Source of the DNA: Cytobacillus pseudoceanisediminis
Lineage (GTDB): Bacteria; Bacillota; Bacilli; Bacillales; Cytobacillaceae
Direction of reading: 5' to 3'
DNA: 64,000 nucleotides
Assembly (NCBI RefSeq): GCF_023516215.1
Contig: NZ_CP097349.1
Span: forward strand, 3,100,001-3,164,000
This document shows positions 8,392 to 17,717 of the stretch, piece after piece. The notes under the pieces were generated by a model, which saw only the letters and a program-made list of their open reading frames with translations, did not search any database and had not been told where the DNA came from. Position 1 is the stretch's first letter, and the number at the start of each line of letters is the position of its first letter. Position numbers and translations under genes: made by a program.

Positions 8392-9528
8392 TCATCCCAG
8401 ACTCCGAATAATAGCCTTATTCAGCTGCGCAATAATATCATCCGCATGTTCAATTCCGATGGATATCCGGACCAACTGCTTAGTAATGCCAAGTTCCCTG
8501 CATACTTCAGGAGGCAGTGTCCTGTGCGATGTGGTCAGAGGGTGGGATACGGACGTTTCAACACCCGCAAGTGTCGGCACAATTTTAATCCACCCCAGCT
8601 CTTTAAAAAACTCATTCACATCAGCACTGTCAGCCAATTCAATCGTAACAATGGCGCCGAATCCTTCTTCACCGTGCTGAAAAGGATAATAGACATTTTT
8701 TATTTCTTGATTTTGCCTTAATGCCCTTGCCACTCTTCCGGCATTTGCTGACTGCTGCTTCATTCTGAGAGCCAGAGTTTTCGCTCCCCTGCATGTCAGC
8801 CAGGCTTCAAACGGACTTAAATTAACCCCGAGGTTTACAATTTTTCCGCGTGCCTTTCCGATCAGCTCTTCATCTCCAGCCAGGACACCTGCTGTAATAT
8901 CGCTATGCCCGCCTAGATATTTGGTTGCACTATGGACGACTAAATCAATGCCTATCAAATAAGGCTGGCAATGAAATGGAGTGGCAAATGTATTATCGAT
9001 CAGGGTAACGAGATTATGCTTCTTCGCCAGGCGGACGACTTCTTCAAGGTTTTCCACCCGCAATAAAGGATTTGTGATGGATTCAGAATAAAGAAGTTTT
9101 GTATTCTCCTGTATGGCTCCCTCCACCTGCACAGCATCAGAGAATGGAACAACGGTTACTTCTATGCCGAGCTGTGTCAGCTCTTCCTTGATTAAATGGA
9201 AGCTGCCGCCGTACAGGTCATCTGCTGCCACAATATGGTCGCCGCTTTTGACTACAGCAAGCACTCCCGCCAGAATGGCGGATAAACCGGATGAGGCAGC
9301 CGTCCCGGCCGGTGCTCCTTCCAGGGTGGCAATTAATTCACCAAGCTCATCCGTATTCGGATTGCCGACCCGGGAATAAAGATAATTGCCGTTTCCCTGA
9401 TAAAATCCCTCCAGCTCATCCAGATCATTGAATGCGAAGGCGGAAGTTTGATAGATCGGTGTTACTTTACTTTTAATCTTGCGTTTGCTCTTATTTTTCA
9501 AGTGCAGAACAGAAGTCTCGAATTTCAT
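8392..9528 (-). CDS. Cys/Met-metabolism PLP-dependent enzyme (cystathionine synthase/lyase family)
   Basis: A 378-aa fold-type I PLP enzyme. The signature around the PLP lysine is present (HSATKYLGGHSDITAGVL, Lys about residue 194), as are the N-terminal YSRVGNPNTDELGELIATLEG and C-terminal SVSHPLTTSHRTLPPE motifs. The family includes cystathionine gamma-synthase, cystathionine beta/gamma-lyases and methionine gamma-lyase, which act on sulfur amino acids. The exact reaction cannot be told from sequence alone and no partner sulfur gene is adjacent. It starts behind GGGGAAAGG just after the likely terminator of the ger operon. Confidence 0.82.
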   Translation of the reverse strand: MKFETSVLHLKNKSKRKIKSKVTPIYQTSAFAFNDLDELEGFYQGNGNYLYSRVGNPNTDELGELIATLEGAPAGTAASSGLSAILAGVLAVVKSGDHIVAADDLYGGSFHLIKEELTQLGIEVTVVPFSDAVQVEGAIQENTKLLYSESITNPLLRVENLEEVVRLAKKHNLVTLIDNTFATPFHCQPYLIGIDLVVHSATKYLGGHSDITAGVLAGDEELIGKARGKIVNLGVNLSPFEAWLTCRGAKTLALRMKQQSANAGRVARALRQNQEIKNVYYPFQHGEEGFGAIVTIELADSADVNEFFKELGWIKIVPTLAGVETSVSHPLTTSHRTLPPEVCRELGITKQLVRISIGIEHADDIIAQLNKAIIRSLG

Positions 9529-9544
9529 TTGGCCTTTCCCCTTT

Positions 9545-9578
9545 AAAAGAAATAAGGGCTGGACAATGCCCAGACCTT
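9545..9578 (-). terminator. Probable terminator of the ger operon
   Basis: Hairpin AAGG-CTGG / CCAG-CCTT with one mismatch and a 6-nt loop, followed on the minus strand by TTATTTCTTTT. It lies between the gerC stop and the ribosome site of the PLP enzyme gene. Confidence 0.5.
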
Positions 9579-9647
9579 CAAAAATTAGCTGAATTATAGA
9601 AAAATTATATCAATACAGCTTTTATGCGTCAATGAAGGAAAGAATCT

Positions 9648-10838
9648 CTATTTTACTTCCTTCAGAAAGCTTTTAGTCCTGATGCCTGTTCGCCGAATGA
9701 TTAAAGTTGTGTCTACATTTATATCAGCATCAGCAAATTTTTCGTCCCAGTTTTTCTGGACTTTTTTGAAATTCTGATAATCCTGTCTAAGCACATCTTC
9801 ACCAAAGCCAAAAATATCGGTGCCATATTCCTGCTGAACCTTCTCAATCGTTTTTGTGACCATTTCATTAATCTGTTTTTGGGCAGTTTCTCCACTTTCT
9901 TTATATGTCTTTGCTTTATCAAGCTGATTGTTGCAATGAGTTCCGTCAATATATGCCTCTGCTCTGATTTTTACATTAATCTTTGCTTTCCCATTTTCGA
10001 GTTTCCCTTTAATCTTTGTCCTTGTATCATATACTCTAAGCCCCATATACTCGCTTTCACTGCATTTTACGGTAATGGATGTTTTATTGATTTTATTCTG
10101 AATCCATAAGTAATTTCTTGAATCCTCCAGTGTCAGAAATCCTTCGAGCTTATCACCTTTGAATATAGCCAGTGAGTCCAGGACCACAAGCGCATCCGGG
10201 GTGACCTTCATCATATTTTCCGCACTCGCGCCAGCTTCCGGGTCACCCTTAATCCTGACAGCGGCCATTACAGGCTGACGTCCCGGTGCTGTCCAGGCTG
10301 TAATGACATCATTCATCCTCACTCCTGGGTCTCCCCCCAATCCTTCATCATGGTGTCCAGCTGAGTGTGCAATTTTAAAGAAGTAGATTTCTGAAATTGA
10401 TACGTCACTTTTAATACATCCGATCCCTTCCCCCCTTGCAATCAATATATTAAAATCATCCCGGATTTCCCGATTTCTCTCCAGAAAATCAATAAAGTCA
10501 ATAATGCCTTCTTTAGCAAGTTCCTCCCCAATAATCAAAGTGCGCATGTGGGAATAGATCAAATGCCTGGATATCCCTTCATTCACTCTATAGGTCAGTT
10601 CTGCCAGAGTGTTTCCTTCAGCAGAATAAACAATAGATGGCGCATTTCCGCTGGCGGTGCGGTTATTCAATTCTGTCGCATTTATGCCTTCTACAGTCAG
10701 GATATACTTATCGTCCTCGCCCTTATCCACAGCCATTCCTGTTACAACAGTTATTTCACTCAGCTCTCTCTGATCCCAGCATCCTGAAAGCAGAATAGCC
10801 GTCAAAATAACGGCAAACATCACACCATATTTTCTCAA
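9648..10838 (-). CDS. gerKC: Ger(x)C-family spore germination lipoprotein
   Basis: The 396-aa protein has a lipoprotein signal peptide with lipobox LLSGC (Cys20) and then WDQRELSEITVVTGMAVD, the family opening. The C subunit sits on the outer face of the spore inner membrane with the A and B subunits in a nutrient germinant receptor. It overlaps the end of gerA by 4 nt (ATGA), showing translational coupling. The operon order A-B-C is changed to B-A-C here. The symbol follows the GerK/GerA type by analogy; the cognate germinant cannot be inferred. Confidence 0.88.
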   Translation of the reverse strand: MRKYGVMFAVILTAILLSGCWDQRELSEITVVTGMAVDKGEDDKYILTVEGINATELNNRTASGNAPSIVYSAEGNTLAELTYRVNEGISRHLIYSHMRTLIIGEELAKEGIIDFIDFLERNREIRDDFNILIARGEGIGCIKSDVSISEIYFFKIAHSAGHHDEGLGGDPGVRMNDVITAWTAPGRQPVMAAVRIKGDPEAGASAENMMKVTPDALVVLDSLAIFKGDKLEGFLTLEDSRNYLWIQNKINKTSITVKCSESEYMGLRVYDTRTKIKGKLENGKAKINVKIRAEAYIDGTHCNNQLDKAKTYKESGETAQKQINEMVTKTIEKVQQEYGTDIFGFGEDVLRQDYQNFKKVQKNWDEKFADADINVDTTLIIRRTGIRTKSFLKEVK

Positions 10839-12421
10839 TTGGACTGCTCTCCTTCCATTGGAGGAGGAGAAGGCGACCCGGTCTTTGGAAACTTTTCAGG
10901 ATTCTGTGACTTTAGATAAGCTGGCCGCTTCCTCATGCTCCAAACCGGGAATCGGAAAAAGACATCTTTCTGCTGCTCGATGATAAATGGAGCAACCGGT
11001 GAAAGATACGGAACGCCAAAGGATCTGAGTGAGCTTAAATGGGCGACAATAAAAACAAGTACTATCAGGACCCCATACAGGCCCAGGAAAGCCGATACAA
11101 TGATCAGCAGGAATCTTAACAGCCTTGCTGCTGCAGCAAAACTATAAGTGGGTGATACAAAATTGGCAATGGCTGTAATGGCAACAATGATGACCATTAT
11201 ATTCGATATAATCCCTGCTTCAGCTGCAGCCTGTCCGATGACGAGCGCGCCAACAATTGAAACAGTCTGCCCGACAGCCCTTGGCATTCGAACACCGGCT
11301 TCACGCAGAATCTCAAAGGTAACTTCCATCAATAACACTTCAATGACTGCCGGAAATGGCACCCCTTCCCGCTGTGCAATGATCCCGAGAAGCAGAGGTG
11401 TAGGCAGAAGCTCATGATGAAAGGTTAAGATTCCGACATATAAGGATGGCGTAATCAAGGCAATCATAAACGATAAATACCTGATCATTCTTAAAAAGCT
11501 TCCCATCATGAAGTTTTGATAATAATCTTCTGCAATGGAAAAGAAATCTACCAGAACAGCCGGAACCACCAGCACAAAAGGAGTCCCATCAACAAGGATG
11601 GCAATTTTCCCTTCAAGCAAATTGGATGCCACGGCATCAGGCCTCTCTGTATTCAGTGCCAGCGGAAAGGGTGTAGCGGATTTGTCTGCAATCAGCTCTT
11701 CAATATTTCCAGATTCAAAGATTGCGTTCACTTTGATTTGACCAAGCCTTTTGCGGACTTCCTGGACGATCTTCTCATTTGATATGCCTTCCATATATCC
11801 GATGTATACGGAAGTATTAGTCTCAGATCCAATGATGAATTTTTCAAAACGAAGATTTCTGTTCTTAATTCTTCTCCTCAGGAGACGAACATTTGTTGAA
11901 ATCGATTCTACAAACCCATCCTTTGGACCCCTTATCACGGTCTGGGTGCTTGGCTCTGTTACTGACCGGTCTTCACCTGAAGCCATGGAAAGGGAAAGCG
12001 CTTTTTCCATATCTTTAAAAAAGATAATGATGTTTCCATAAAGCAGAGCAGTAATGATATTATCGAACGATTCAACCAGCTGGTAGCCTGCCCCTCCGAA
12101 TTTCTCCTTGCATAGTGATTTCAGATCGTCCTCCGTTGTTAACTCAATGCCATCCTCCTTCCCGCTGAGTGATTGAAGAATCGTTTCCTTTAATAACTTT
12201 GTATCAATCATAGTTGTAAGGTAGATGAGCAAAGCATCTTTCCCTTCTGTTTTCAGCTCATCCATGCTTAAATCAACCGTGCTTCCGAACTCTGCATTTA
12301 TTCTGTTTTTCAGCTGTTCCAGGCTCATGCTTTTAAGATCTGGGTCAGTGTTTGCAGCTTCCTGAGGCTGAACAGGATATTCTTTTTTGCGCATTTTTAA
12401 TAGTGATTTAAGAATACTCAA
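10835..12421 (-). CDS. gerKA: GerA-family spore germinant receptor subunit A
   Basis: 528 aa with the family layout: a long hydrophilic N-terminal domain to about residue 290, with TNTSVYIGYMEGISNEKIVQ and IAILVDGTPFVLVVPAV, then several membrane segments (MIRYLSFMIALITPSLYVGI through LIIVSAFLGLYGVLIVLVFI) and a basic/proline-rich tail. The A subunit forms the oligomeric membrane core through which germinant binding is thought to open ion flow. It is the third gene of the operon and overlaps gerB by 4 nt upstream and gerC by 4 nt downstream. Confidence 0.9.
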   Translation of the reverse strand: MSILKSLLKMRKKEYPVQPQEAANTDPDLKSMSLEQLKNRINAEFGSTVDLSMDELKTEGKDALLIYLTTMIDTKLLKETILQSLSGKEDGIELTTEDDLKSLCKEKFGGAGYQLVESFDNIITALLYGNIIIFFKDMEKALSLSMASGEDRSVTEPSTQTVIRGPKDGFVESISTNVRLLRRRIKNRNLRFEKFIIGSETNTSVYIGYMEGISNEKIVQEVRKRLGQIKVNAIFESGNIEELIADKSATPFPLALNTERPDAVASNLLEGKIAILVDGTPFVLVVPAVLVDFFSIAEDYYQNFMMGSFLRMIRYLSFMIALITPSLYVGILTFHHELLPTPLLLGIIAQREGVPFPAVIEVLLMEVTFEILREAGVRMPRAVGQTVSIVGALVIGQAAAEAGIISNIMVIIVAITAIANFVSPTYSFAAAARLLRFLLIIVSAFLGLYGVLIVLVFIVAHLSSLRSFGVPYLSPVAPFIIEQQKDVFFRFPVWSMRKRPAYLKSQNPEKFPKTGSPSPPPMEGEQSN

Positions 12422-13538
12422 AACTTCATCCCCTTCACGCCGGGTTTAGCCTTTTTCTTTCGCCGCTTCCATAAAACCGCGATCAGCAGAAGTGATGGCA
12501 GTCCGAACTGCAATGGCAAGTGCAAAAAGTATGGGACCATCTCAAGCCCCTCCTGCCAATGATCACCGAAGTTCACGGATATTAATATAGAAAAGGATGA
12601 AACAATCATGGCTACAGGCAATGAAAAATACCGGTAAGGAAGGCGGAAGGTGTACTCAAGGCCTTTCAATCCTGCAAACATGAACACAGAACCCTTTACC
12701 AGAATCCCCAGCATCATAATAAATACAACGAGTGCATCAATTCTTTCAATGAAATTGCCGATGGAGACCTCACGAGCTGAGCTGAGCATGGGAAAATTGG
12801 AACGCTGCAAAGCATCAGCCCCCAGTGTGACAATCATCAGAAACATTGCAAATAATAAAAGCGCACCTGCAATTCCCACTCCGAGCATGGACACACGCAG
12901 GCAATATTTAAAGTTGGTTACAACTGGAAGAATGAGTGTAAATGCAATAAGCTCTCCGAAAGGGAACACGATCAAAGTTGGAAATAGCGCATTCAAAACC
13001 GGTTTAAGCCCATCTCCGAGCACAGGCTTAATCTCATATAAATTGGCATTGCCGCTTGCAAATAATAGGATGGTCAAAAGAAACAAAAAGCCGAATAAAT
13101 AAGGAGTAAAAATTTCCGAGGTTCTGCCAAGGACTTCAAGACCGAGATATAAAATATAGGCCATCAGCAGACAGATAGTCAGCGAGATAATTTCAATCGG
13201 CGTCGACGGCAGAATGGCCGAAGCAATCAATTCGCCAAAATCACGGACCACCCTGCAGGCAAGGTATAAGAAATAAACCACGTAAGTAATAGAAAAAATA
13301 ATTGCAATCGGCCTTTTAAAGCCAAACTCCATAATCTCGAAAAAATTTTTCCAGGCACACGGCTAATTAGGAGGTAATAGAATAGCATGACTCCAAACCC
13401 TATCATTATGGCGGCTGCGATCGCAATCCAGGCATCCTTCTTGGCATCCCCGCCTACTCCGACAACAATGGCGCTTCCTAAAAGGAAATTGATCAACAAT
13501 GTCAGCAGCTGGCTGAGAGAGATATTCTCTTTTAACAT
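12418..13538 (-). CDS. gerKB: GerB-family germinant receptor subunit (frame broken once in a homopolymer)
   Basis: Two frames make one GerAB-type transporter-like protein of about 373 aa. The first begins at 13538 (MLKENISLSQLLTLLINFLLG) and runs to VPGKIF; the second continues EIMEFGFKRPIAIIFSITYVV to the C-terminus. One extra base in the run of six A at 13340-13345 joins them into a continuous ten-segment, APC-like membrane protein. GerB subunits bind the germinant in the spore inner membrane. It lies 30 nt after the 85-aa membrane protein gene and overlaps gerA by 4 nt. The break is probably a base-calling error. Confidence 0.85.
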
Positions 13539-13568
13539 TCCATCACCAATCCCTTTTAAAATGTTCGT

Positions 13569-13826
13569 TCAGTTAGCATGTCCCAGCGATTCCTTACCTG
13601 GATGACCCTGATTTTTTTTCGCTTTAAAAAGACGAAAATCAATGACTGCACTTGAAAGCAGTCCAATAAGTACAGAAACAACAACGATCATTCTTCCAGT
13701 GGCAATTTCTGTATACAGTAAATTCCTCAAAGCTTCCAATATCGTATAATCAAATATTTTCATATCAAAAAGTGCAGCTAATATAGTCAATAGCAGAAAA
13801 ATGCTCAGATAGCTAAATGTAATCAT
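13569..13826 (-). CDS. 85-aa membrane protein heading the ger operon
   Basis: Two hydrophobic segments (SYLSIFLLLTILAALF and MIVVVSVLIGLLSSAVI) flank a short polar loop, and the C-terminus is basic (KAKKNQGHPGKESLG). It starts at 13826 and ends 30 nt before gerB on the same strand, so it is probably the first gene of the operon. I do not recognise the family. Small extra membrane subunits are known in some ger operons (the GerD-type 'fourth' proteins), and position suggests a role in receptor assembly or tuning, which is inference. Confidence 0.6.
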   Translation of the reverse strand: MITFSYLSIFLLLTILAALFDMKIFDYTILEALRNLLYTEIATGRMIVVVSVLIGLLSSAVIDFRLFKAKKNQGHPGKESLGHAN

Positions 13827-14038
13827 GACTGTACCCCATTAACATTCGATACTGTATATCTTTTCTCGGCCTGCACATTTTATCCAGAAATGATGAAAAA
13901 AACAGTGAAAAACCGGTTTCACCCTTCCACCTGATTAATTAACAATTTAATGGGTATGGTTATAGAAGGAGAATTTGTATAGGAATAGGGTTTGCAGGAA
14001 AAATTATGAACGAATATAACGTTACAGGAGGACAGGGT

Positions 14039-15565
14039 ATGACGACATCCAACCACAAAACGCCCCAATATCCAGAGCCTTATTGGAGGGAGGAGGAACT
14101 TCCGGCCTTTGATAAGCTCAGAGAAGATGCTCAAACGGAAATTGCCATTGTAGGCGGCGGCATCACAGGCATTACAGCGGGTTACCTTCTTGCCAAAGAA
14201 GGCTATAAAGTGTCCATTCTTGAAGCCGGCAATATATTAAACGGGACTACCGGCCATACGACAGCAAAATTAACAGCACAGCATGGATTAATTTATGATG
14301 AATTGATCAGTCATTTTGGCGAGGAAAAAACCAAACTCTATTATCAGGCTTCAACAGATGCTATAGAATTTGTCCGGAACATTGTATCAGAAAAACAAAT
14401 TGATTGTGATTTCAGTAACGAAGAAGCAATCATATATGCTGTTTCAGAAGAGTATGCACGAAAAGTTGAAAAAGAGCGGCAAGCATACGAAAAACTCGGA
14501 ATTCCAAGCGGAATGAAAGAGAGCATTCCTTTTAACATCAACACAACAGCGGTGCTCTCCATGTTTGATCAAGCCCAGTTTCATCCGCTGAAATACCTGA
14601 AAAAGCTTCTTAAAGAGTTTGTGGATTTGGGCGGTATTGTTTATGAAAATACAACAGCTGCAGACATTGAAGATGGCAGCCTGCCTGATGTCGTGACCAG
14701 AGAAGGCCATCGCCTGAAATGCAAATATGTCATTGCAGCTTCCCACTTCCCTTTTGCGGATAAGAAAGGTTTTTATTTTGCCAGATTATCTCCGGAAAGA
14801 TCTTATGTACTTGGCGTAAAAACTAAAGAGGATTTTCCTGGAGGCATGTATTATAGTGCCGATTCACCGACCCGCTCACTGAGGTACACACCCTATAACG
14901 GAGACAAACTCATTTTAGTGAGCGGCGACAGCCACAAGACGGGTCATGGACCAGATACGATGAAGCATTACGAAGCCCTTGAAGCCTTTGCGGAAGAGGT
15001 GCTCGGCATAACCGATTATCCTTATCGCTGGTCTGCCCAGGATTTATATACGCTTGATAAAGTCCCGTATATCGGCCCAATTACGTCCAAACAGAAGAAT
15101 ATCTTTGTCGCAACAGGCTACCGGAAATGGGGAATGACAAACGGGACAGCAGCTGCAATGCTGATAAAAGATCAGATTATGGAAAGGGAAAACCCTTATG
15201 CCGAGCTGTTTACCCCATCCAGATTTCAGGCTGACCCAAGCATCAAGAAATTTATTGCAGCCAATACTGATGTAGCTGGACAGCTGATTAAAGGGAAGCT
15301 TGAGTTTGTGCCTAAAGAAACGGCAGATCTGTCTCATGATGAAGGCGGGGTCGTGATGATCAATGGGAAGCGGACAGGTGCTTACAGGGATCCTGAAGGC
15401 AGCCTTCATCTTGTAGATACAACCTGCACCCACATGGGATGTGAATGCGAATGGAACCACGGCGACCGCACCTGGGACTGCCCATGCCACGGCTCCCGCT
15501 TCTCCTATGACGGAACAGTCGTTGAAGGTCCGGCAGCCAAGCCTCTGAAAAAGGTTGAAGAATAA
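14039..15565 (+). CDS. yhfW: FAD-dependent oxidoreductase fused to a Rieske [2Fe-2S] domain (YhfW-like)
   Basis: 508 aa. Residues 30-400 form a DAO-type FAD enzyme with the dinucleotide motif EIAIVGGGITGITAGYLLA and TTGHTTAKLTAQHG. The last 90 residues are a Rieske domain with both ligand pairs: CTHMGC and CPCHGSRF, ending GPAAKPLKKVEE. This arrangement matches Bacillus YhfW. The substrate is not known; amine or amino-acid oxidation with electrons passed to the cluster is plausible. The start at 14039 is set by AGGAGG eight nt upstream; a longer in-frame start at 14006 has no such site. A terminator follows. Confidence 0.85.
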   Translation: MTTSNHKTPQYPEPYWREEELPAFDKLREDAQTEIAIVGGGITGITAGYLLAKEGYKVSILEAGNILNGTTGHTTAKLTAQHGLIYDELISHFGEEKTKLYYQASTDAIEFVRNIVSEKQIDCDFSNEEAIIYAVSEEYARKVEKERQAYEKLGIPSGMKESIPFNINTTAVLSMFDQAQFHPLKYLKKLLKEFVDLGGIVYENTTAADIEDGSLPDVVTREGHRLKCKYVIAASHFPFADKKGFYFARLSPERSYVLGVKTKEDFPGGMYYSADSPTRSLRYTPYNGDKLILVSGDSHKTGHGPDTMKHYEALEAFAEEVLGITDYPYRWSAQDLYTLDKVPYIGPITSKQKNIFVATGYRKWGMTNGTAAAMLIKDQIMERENPYAELFTPSRFQADPSIKKFIAANTDVAGQLIKGKLEFVPKETADLSHDEGGVVMINGKRTGAYRDPEGSLHLVDTTCTHMGCECEWNHGDRTWDCPCHGSRFSYDGTVVEGPAAKPLKKVEE

Positions 15566-15573
15566 CTTGAAGA

Positions 15574-15607
15574 AAAAGACAGTTCTCCTGAGAAAACTGT
15601 CTTTTTC
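15574..15607 (+). terminator. Terminator of the yhfW-like gene
   Basis: Stem AAAAAGACAGTT / AACTGTCTTTTT with a 9-nt loop directly after the stop codon. Confidence 0.75.
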
Positions 15608-15654
15608 TATGGATTTATCAGCATTTTTGCGAGGATTCACTTGCTTGTTTTGGA

Positions 15655-15895
15655 GATAGTACCAATTTATGAGCGGATAAGCACTTTTCTGTGCAGATAC
15701 CCCACTTTTATGTGCGGATAGCTTATTTTTATGTGCGGAAGCACTTTTACTATATAAATCTGGCTGCCTGAGAGATTGTGACTGCTTTTACTTTCGGATA
15801 GCTGGGTTTTACTTGCAGATAGCTCTTTTTTATTTTCGGATAAACCCTTTTATTGCCGTATAACTCATTTTTATTTTCAGATAGCCTTTTTCACG
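15655..15895. repeat. 20-21 bp phased degenerate repeat array (about 11 units)
   Basis: Non-coding tract between the yhfW-like terminator and the insertion sequence. GGATA/AGATA cores, usually within TTTTATNTGCGGATAGC, start at about 15675, 15695, 15716, 15737, then after two or three weaker units at 15796, 15817, 15838, 15858 and 15879. Spacing is 20-21 bp throughout. Units are degenerate and no protein-coding potential is seen. Compare the array at 56.03-56.84 kb. Confidence 0.7.
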
Positions 15896-15905
15896 CCTAA
15901 CAAAA

Positions 15906-15930
15906 AATCCTCCTTCTATAAAGGAGGATT
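15906..15930. repeat. 25-bp palindromic direct repeat flanking the IS, left copy
   Basis: An exact 25-bp copy of 17490-17514. It is itself a hairpin (AATCCTCCTT / AAGGAGGATT with a short loop). With the T-run on its left as read on the minus strand, it is the rho-independent terminator of the small gene at 17521-17655, duplicated by IS insertion. Confidence 0.8.
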
Positions 15931-15942
15931 CAGTTTGTAGAC

Positions 15943-15980
15943 AAAAAGAGTTCGGAATAGTCTCATTCCGAACTCTTTTT
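15943..15980. terminator. Terminator inside the IS left end
   Basis: Perfect 16-bp stem AAAAAGAGTTCGGAAT / ATTCCGAACTCTTTTT with a 6-nt loop. It ends transposase transcription and may also shield the element from outside transcription. Confidence 0.8.
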
Positions 15981-16041
15981 TTGATTTTTTGTAGGACTTC
16001 AAGTAGTTACAGAGAATTGCAGACCTCTCCGAGGTTATCAT

Positions 16042-17399
16042 TTAGGCCATTTCTGGACCTTGCCAAGTCCAGTTGGCCATTTTCTTCAAATTCATGGCAG
16101 CGAAAGTAAGCATCGCCTGCATCGACATTTTTTTAAGTCCCCTGAGGGTTGTCCAACGCATGCCATGCTTTTCTTTTGCATCTGCGAATACTCGTTCAAT
16201 TGTTTCTTTGCGTTTTTCATAGATCGGTTTGACGTCTTGATGGTGGCGAAGATGATCTGCTTCTTCCACATGTTCCTCCCACACATGACGTTGAATCAGT
16301 TTTTGATGTGCTTGACTCTGTGTGCATTGAGACAAGAAAGGGCATCCAGCACAAATTCGAGGATCTGATTTATATTGACGATAGCCTTCCTTTGTAGTTG
16401 TAGTATATTTTAATATCTCACCAGTTGGGCAAATGTAACAGTCAAAATGCTCATCATAAACATACTCATGTTTTCTGAAGAAACCCTCTTTTGTGCGAGG
16501 TCGTGTGTAAGGTAAAGCAGGTGTGATGTCGTTTTTCAATAAGTAGCTCGTGATAGCAGGTGTTTTATAGGCTGCGTCTGCCGCAACAGCTTTTGGTTTA
16601 CTAACTTTCTCAATGACTTGTTCTACCAATGGCTCTAAAATATGACTATCATGCGTGTTACCAGGGGTTACAATTGCGCCTAACACGAAGCCGTTGCGGT
16701 CTGCAGCCGCATGGAAAGAATAAGCGAACTGTTTTGTACGCTCATCTTTTACATAGTAGCCACTCTCTGGATCTGTTGTACTTTCCTTGATTTCTTTGTA
16801 TTCTTCTTTATCAAACTTATCAGGTGGAAACGGCTTTTTCCATGATCCTCGCGGTCTTGGTTAATCTCCTCTTGAAGGCGTTCTTGATAAGCACGGGTTT
16901 CTTTTCGAACAACTTTCTTTTCAAATTTGCGTTTATTTGCACTCGCTTTTACATGAGTAGAATCTACAAAAACGTGTTCAGCACTAATTAAATTCTTTTC
17001 AGCTGCGGTTTTTAAGATTCGGTAAAATATTTGTTCAAAGAGATCGGTGTCTTTAAATCGGCGCTCATAATTTTTACCGAAAGTTGAGAAGTGAGGAACT
17101 TTATCGTGAAAGCCATATCCTAAAAACCATCGATAAGCCATATTCGTTTTCAATTCTTCAATTGTTTGACGCATGGAGCGAATACCGAAGGTATATTGAA
17201 TAAATGTGAGTTTAATTAATATTACAGGGTCAATACTTGGGCGGCCTTTTTCTGAATACTTATCTTTTACCAAGTCATAGATGAATGAGAAATTAATCGC
17301 CGCTTCAATTTTGCGGACCAAATGGTCCGCCGGTACAAGTTCGTCTAAAGCAACCATTTCAATTTGATCCCGTTGAATTGGATTATGTTTTGAAAGCAT
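16042..17399 (-). CDS. IS1182-family transposase (frame broken once in a homopolymer)
   Basis: Repaired length is about 452 aa, normal for the family. The N-terminal part (17399 to about 16840) has the DUF772 region and HFSTFGKNYERRF, with the first catalytic Asp in HVFVDSTHVKASANKRKF. The C-terminal part has the second Asp (VAADAAYKTP), a Cys-rich stretch (CYICPTGEI...RICAGCPFLSQC) and the Glu in KRKETIERVFADAKEKHGMRW. Frames join when one base is added to the T5 run at 16835-16839, giving HGKKPFPPDKFDKEEYKE across the junction. Programmed frameshifting is not a feature of this family, so a sequencing error or a real inactivating deletion is meant. Confidence 0.85.
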
Positions 17400-17489
17400 T
17401 TAAATCACCTCAAGCATTGTATTACTTCTATTTTAAAATAAAAAAGACTGCAGACAAGCACGATTTTCATCGAGTTTGTCGACAGTCTG

Positions 17490-17514
17490 AATCCTCCTTC
17501 TATAAAGGAGGATT
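17490..17514. repeat. 25-bp palindromic direct repeat flanking the IS, right copy
   Basis: Exact copy of 15906-15930. It lies 6 nt after the stop codon of the 44-aa gene and keeps the stem-loop, but its T-run was displaced by the insertion to the far side of the IS. Confidence 0.8.
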
Positions 17515-17520
17515 TGCTCA

Positions 17521-17655
17521 TCAGTCCTGCACGTTGTTTTCTTTCTTTTCTTTGCTTCCCGTTGTGAATTCAACAAGCTCTTCGCTTGTGCGCTGCGGTC
17601 TGTGTTTATTGTTATTGCGCTGTGCATTGCCGTTTCCGCGTTTAGTTCTGCCCAT
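17521..17655 (-). CDS. 44-aa basic hydrophilic protein
   Basis: A short gene read from ATG at 17655 behind GGAGCAGATGAG. The product starts MGRTKRGNGNAQRNNNKHRP and ends SKEKKENNVQD; it is rich in Arg, Lys, Asn and Gln with no hydrophobic segment. Small basic Asn/Gln-rich proteins are common among spore-associated proteins of Bacillus, but I cannot name a family. Its native terminator hairpin was the IS target, so its transcript now reads into the IS right end. Confidence 0.55.
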   Translation of the reverse strand: MGRTKRGNGNAQRNNNKHRPQRTSEELVEFTTGSKEKKENNVQD

Positions 17656-17717
17656 ATTCTCATCTGCTCCTTTTTTGTTTTTCAGAAGTAGTATGAGTCA
17701 ATTAACCGGCAGTTATT

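Larger units (their letters stand above)
15931..17489. mobile_element. IS1182-family insertion sequence, 1559 bp
   Basis: Bounded by exact 25-bp direct repeats. Terminal inverted repeats are imperfect: the left end reads CAGTTTGTAGACAAAA and the right end, inverted, CAGACTGTCGACAAAC (12 of 16 identical). It carries one transposase gene on the minus strand and a strong internal terminator near the left end (15943-15980). Element length, transposase length and long variable target duplication fit the IS1182 family. The transposase frame is broken once, so the copy is either defective or mis-sequenced. Confidence 0.85.

Noticed and set aside
15044..15640. 198-codon minus-strand frame opposite the Rieske oxidoreductase gene
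   Set aside because: Antisense to the Rieske domain; Cys and His runs are reflections of the real motif.
16042..17399. Two separate transposase genes or programmed frameshifting
   Set aside because: The two frames join by one base in a T5 run into a standard 452-aa IS1182 transposase. This family uses a single frame, and the same kind of break occurs in many other genes here.
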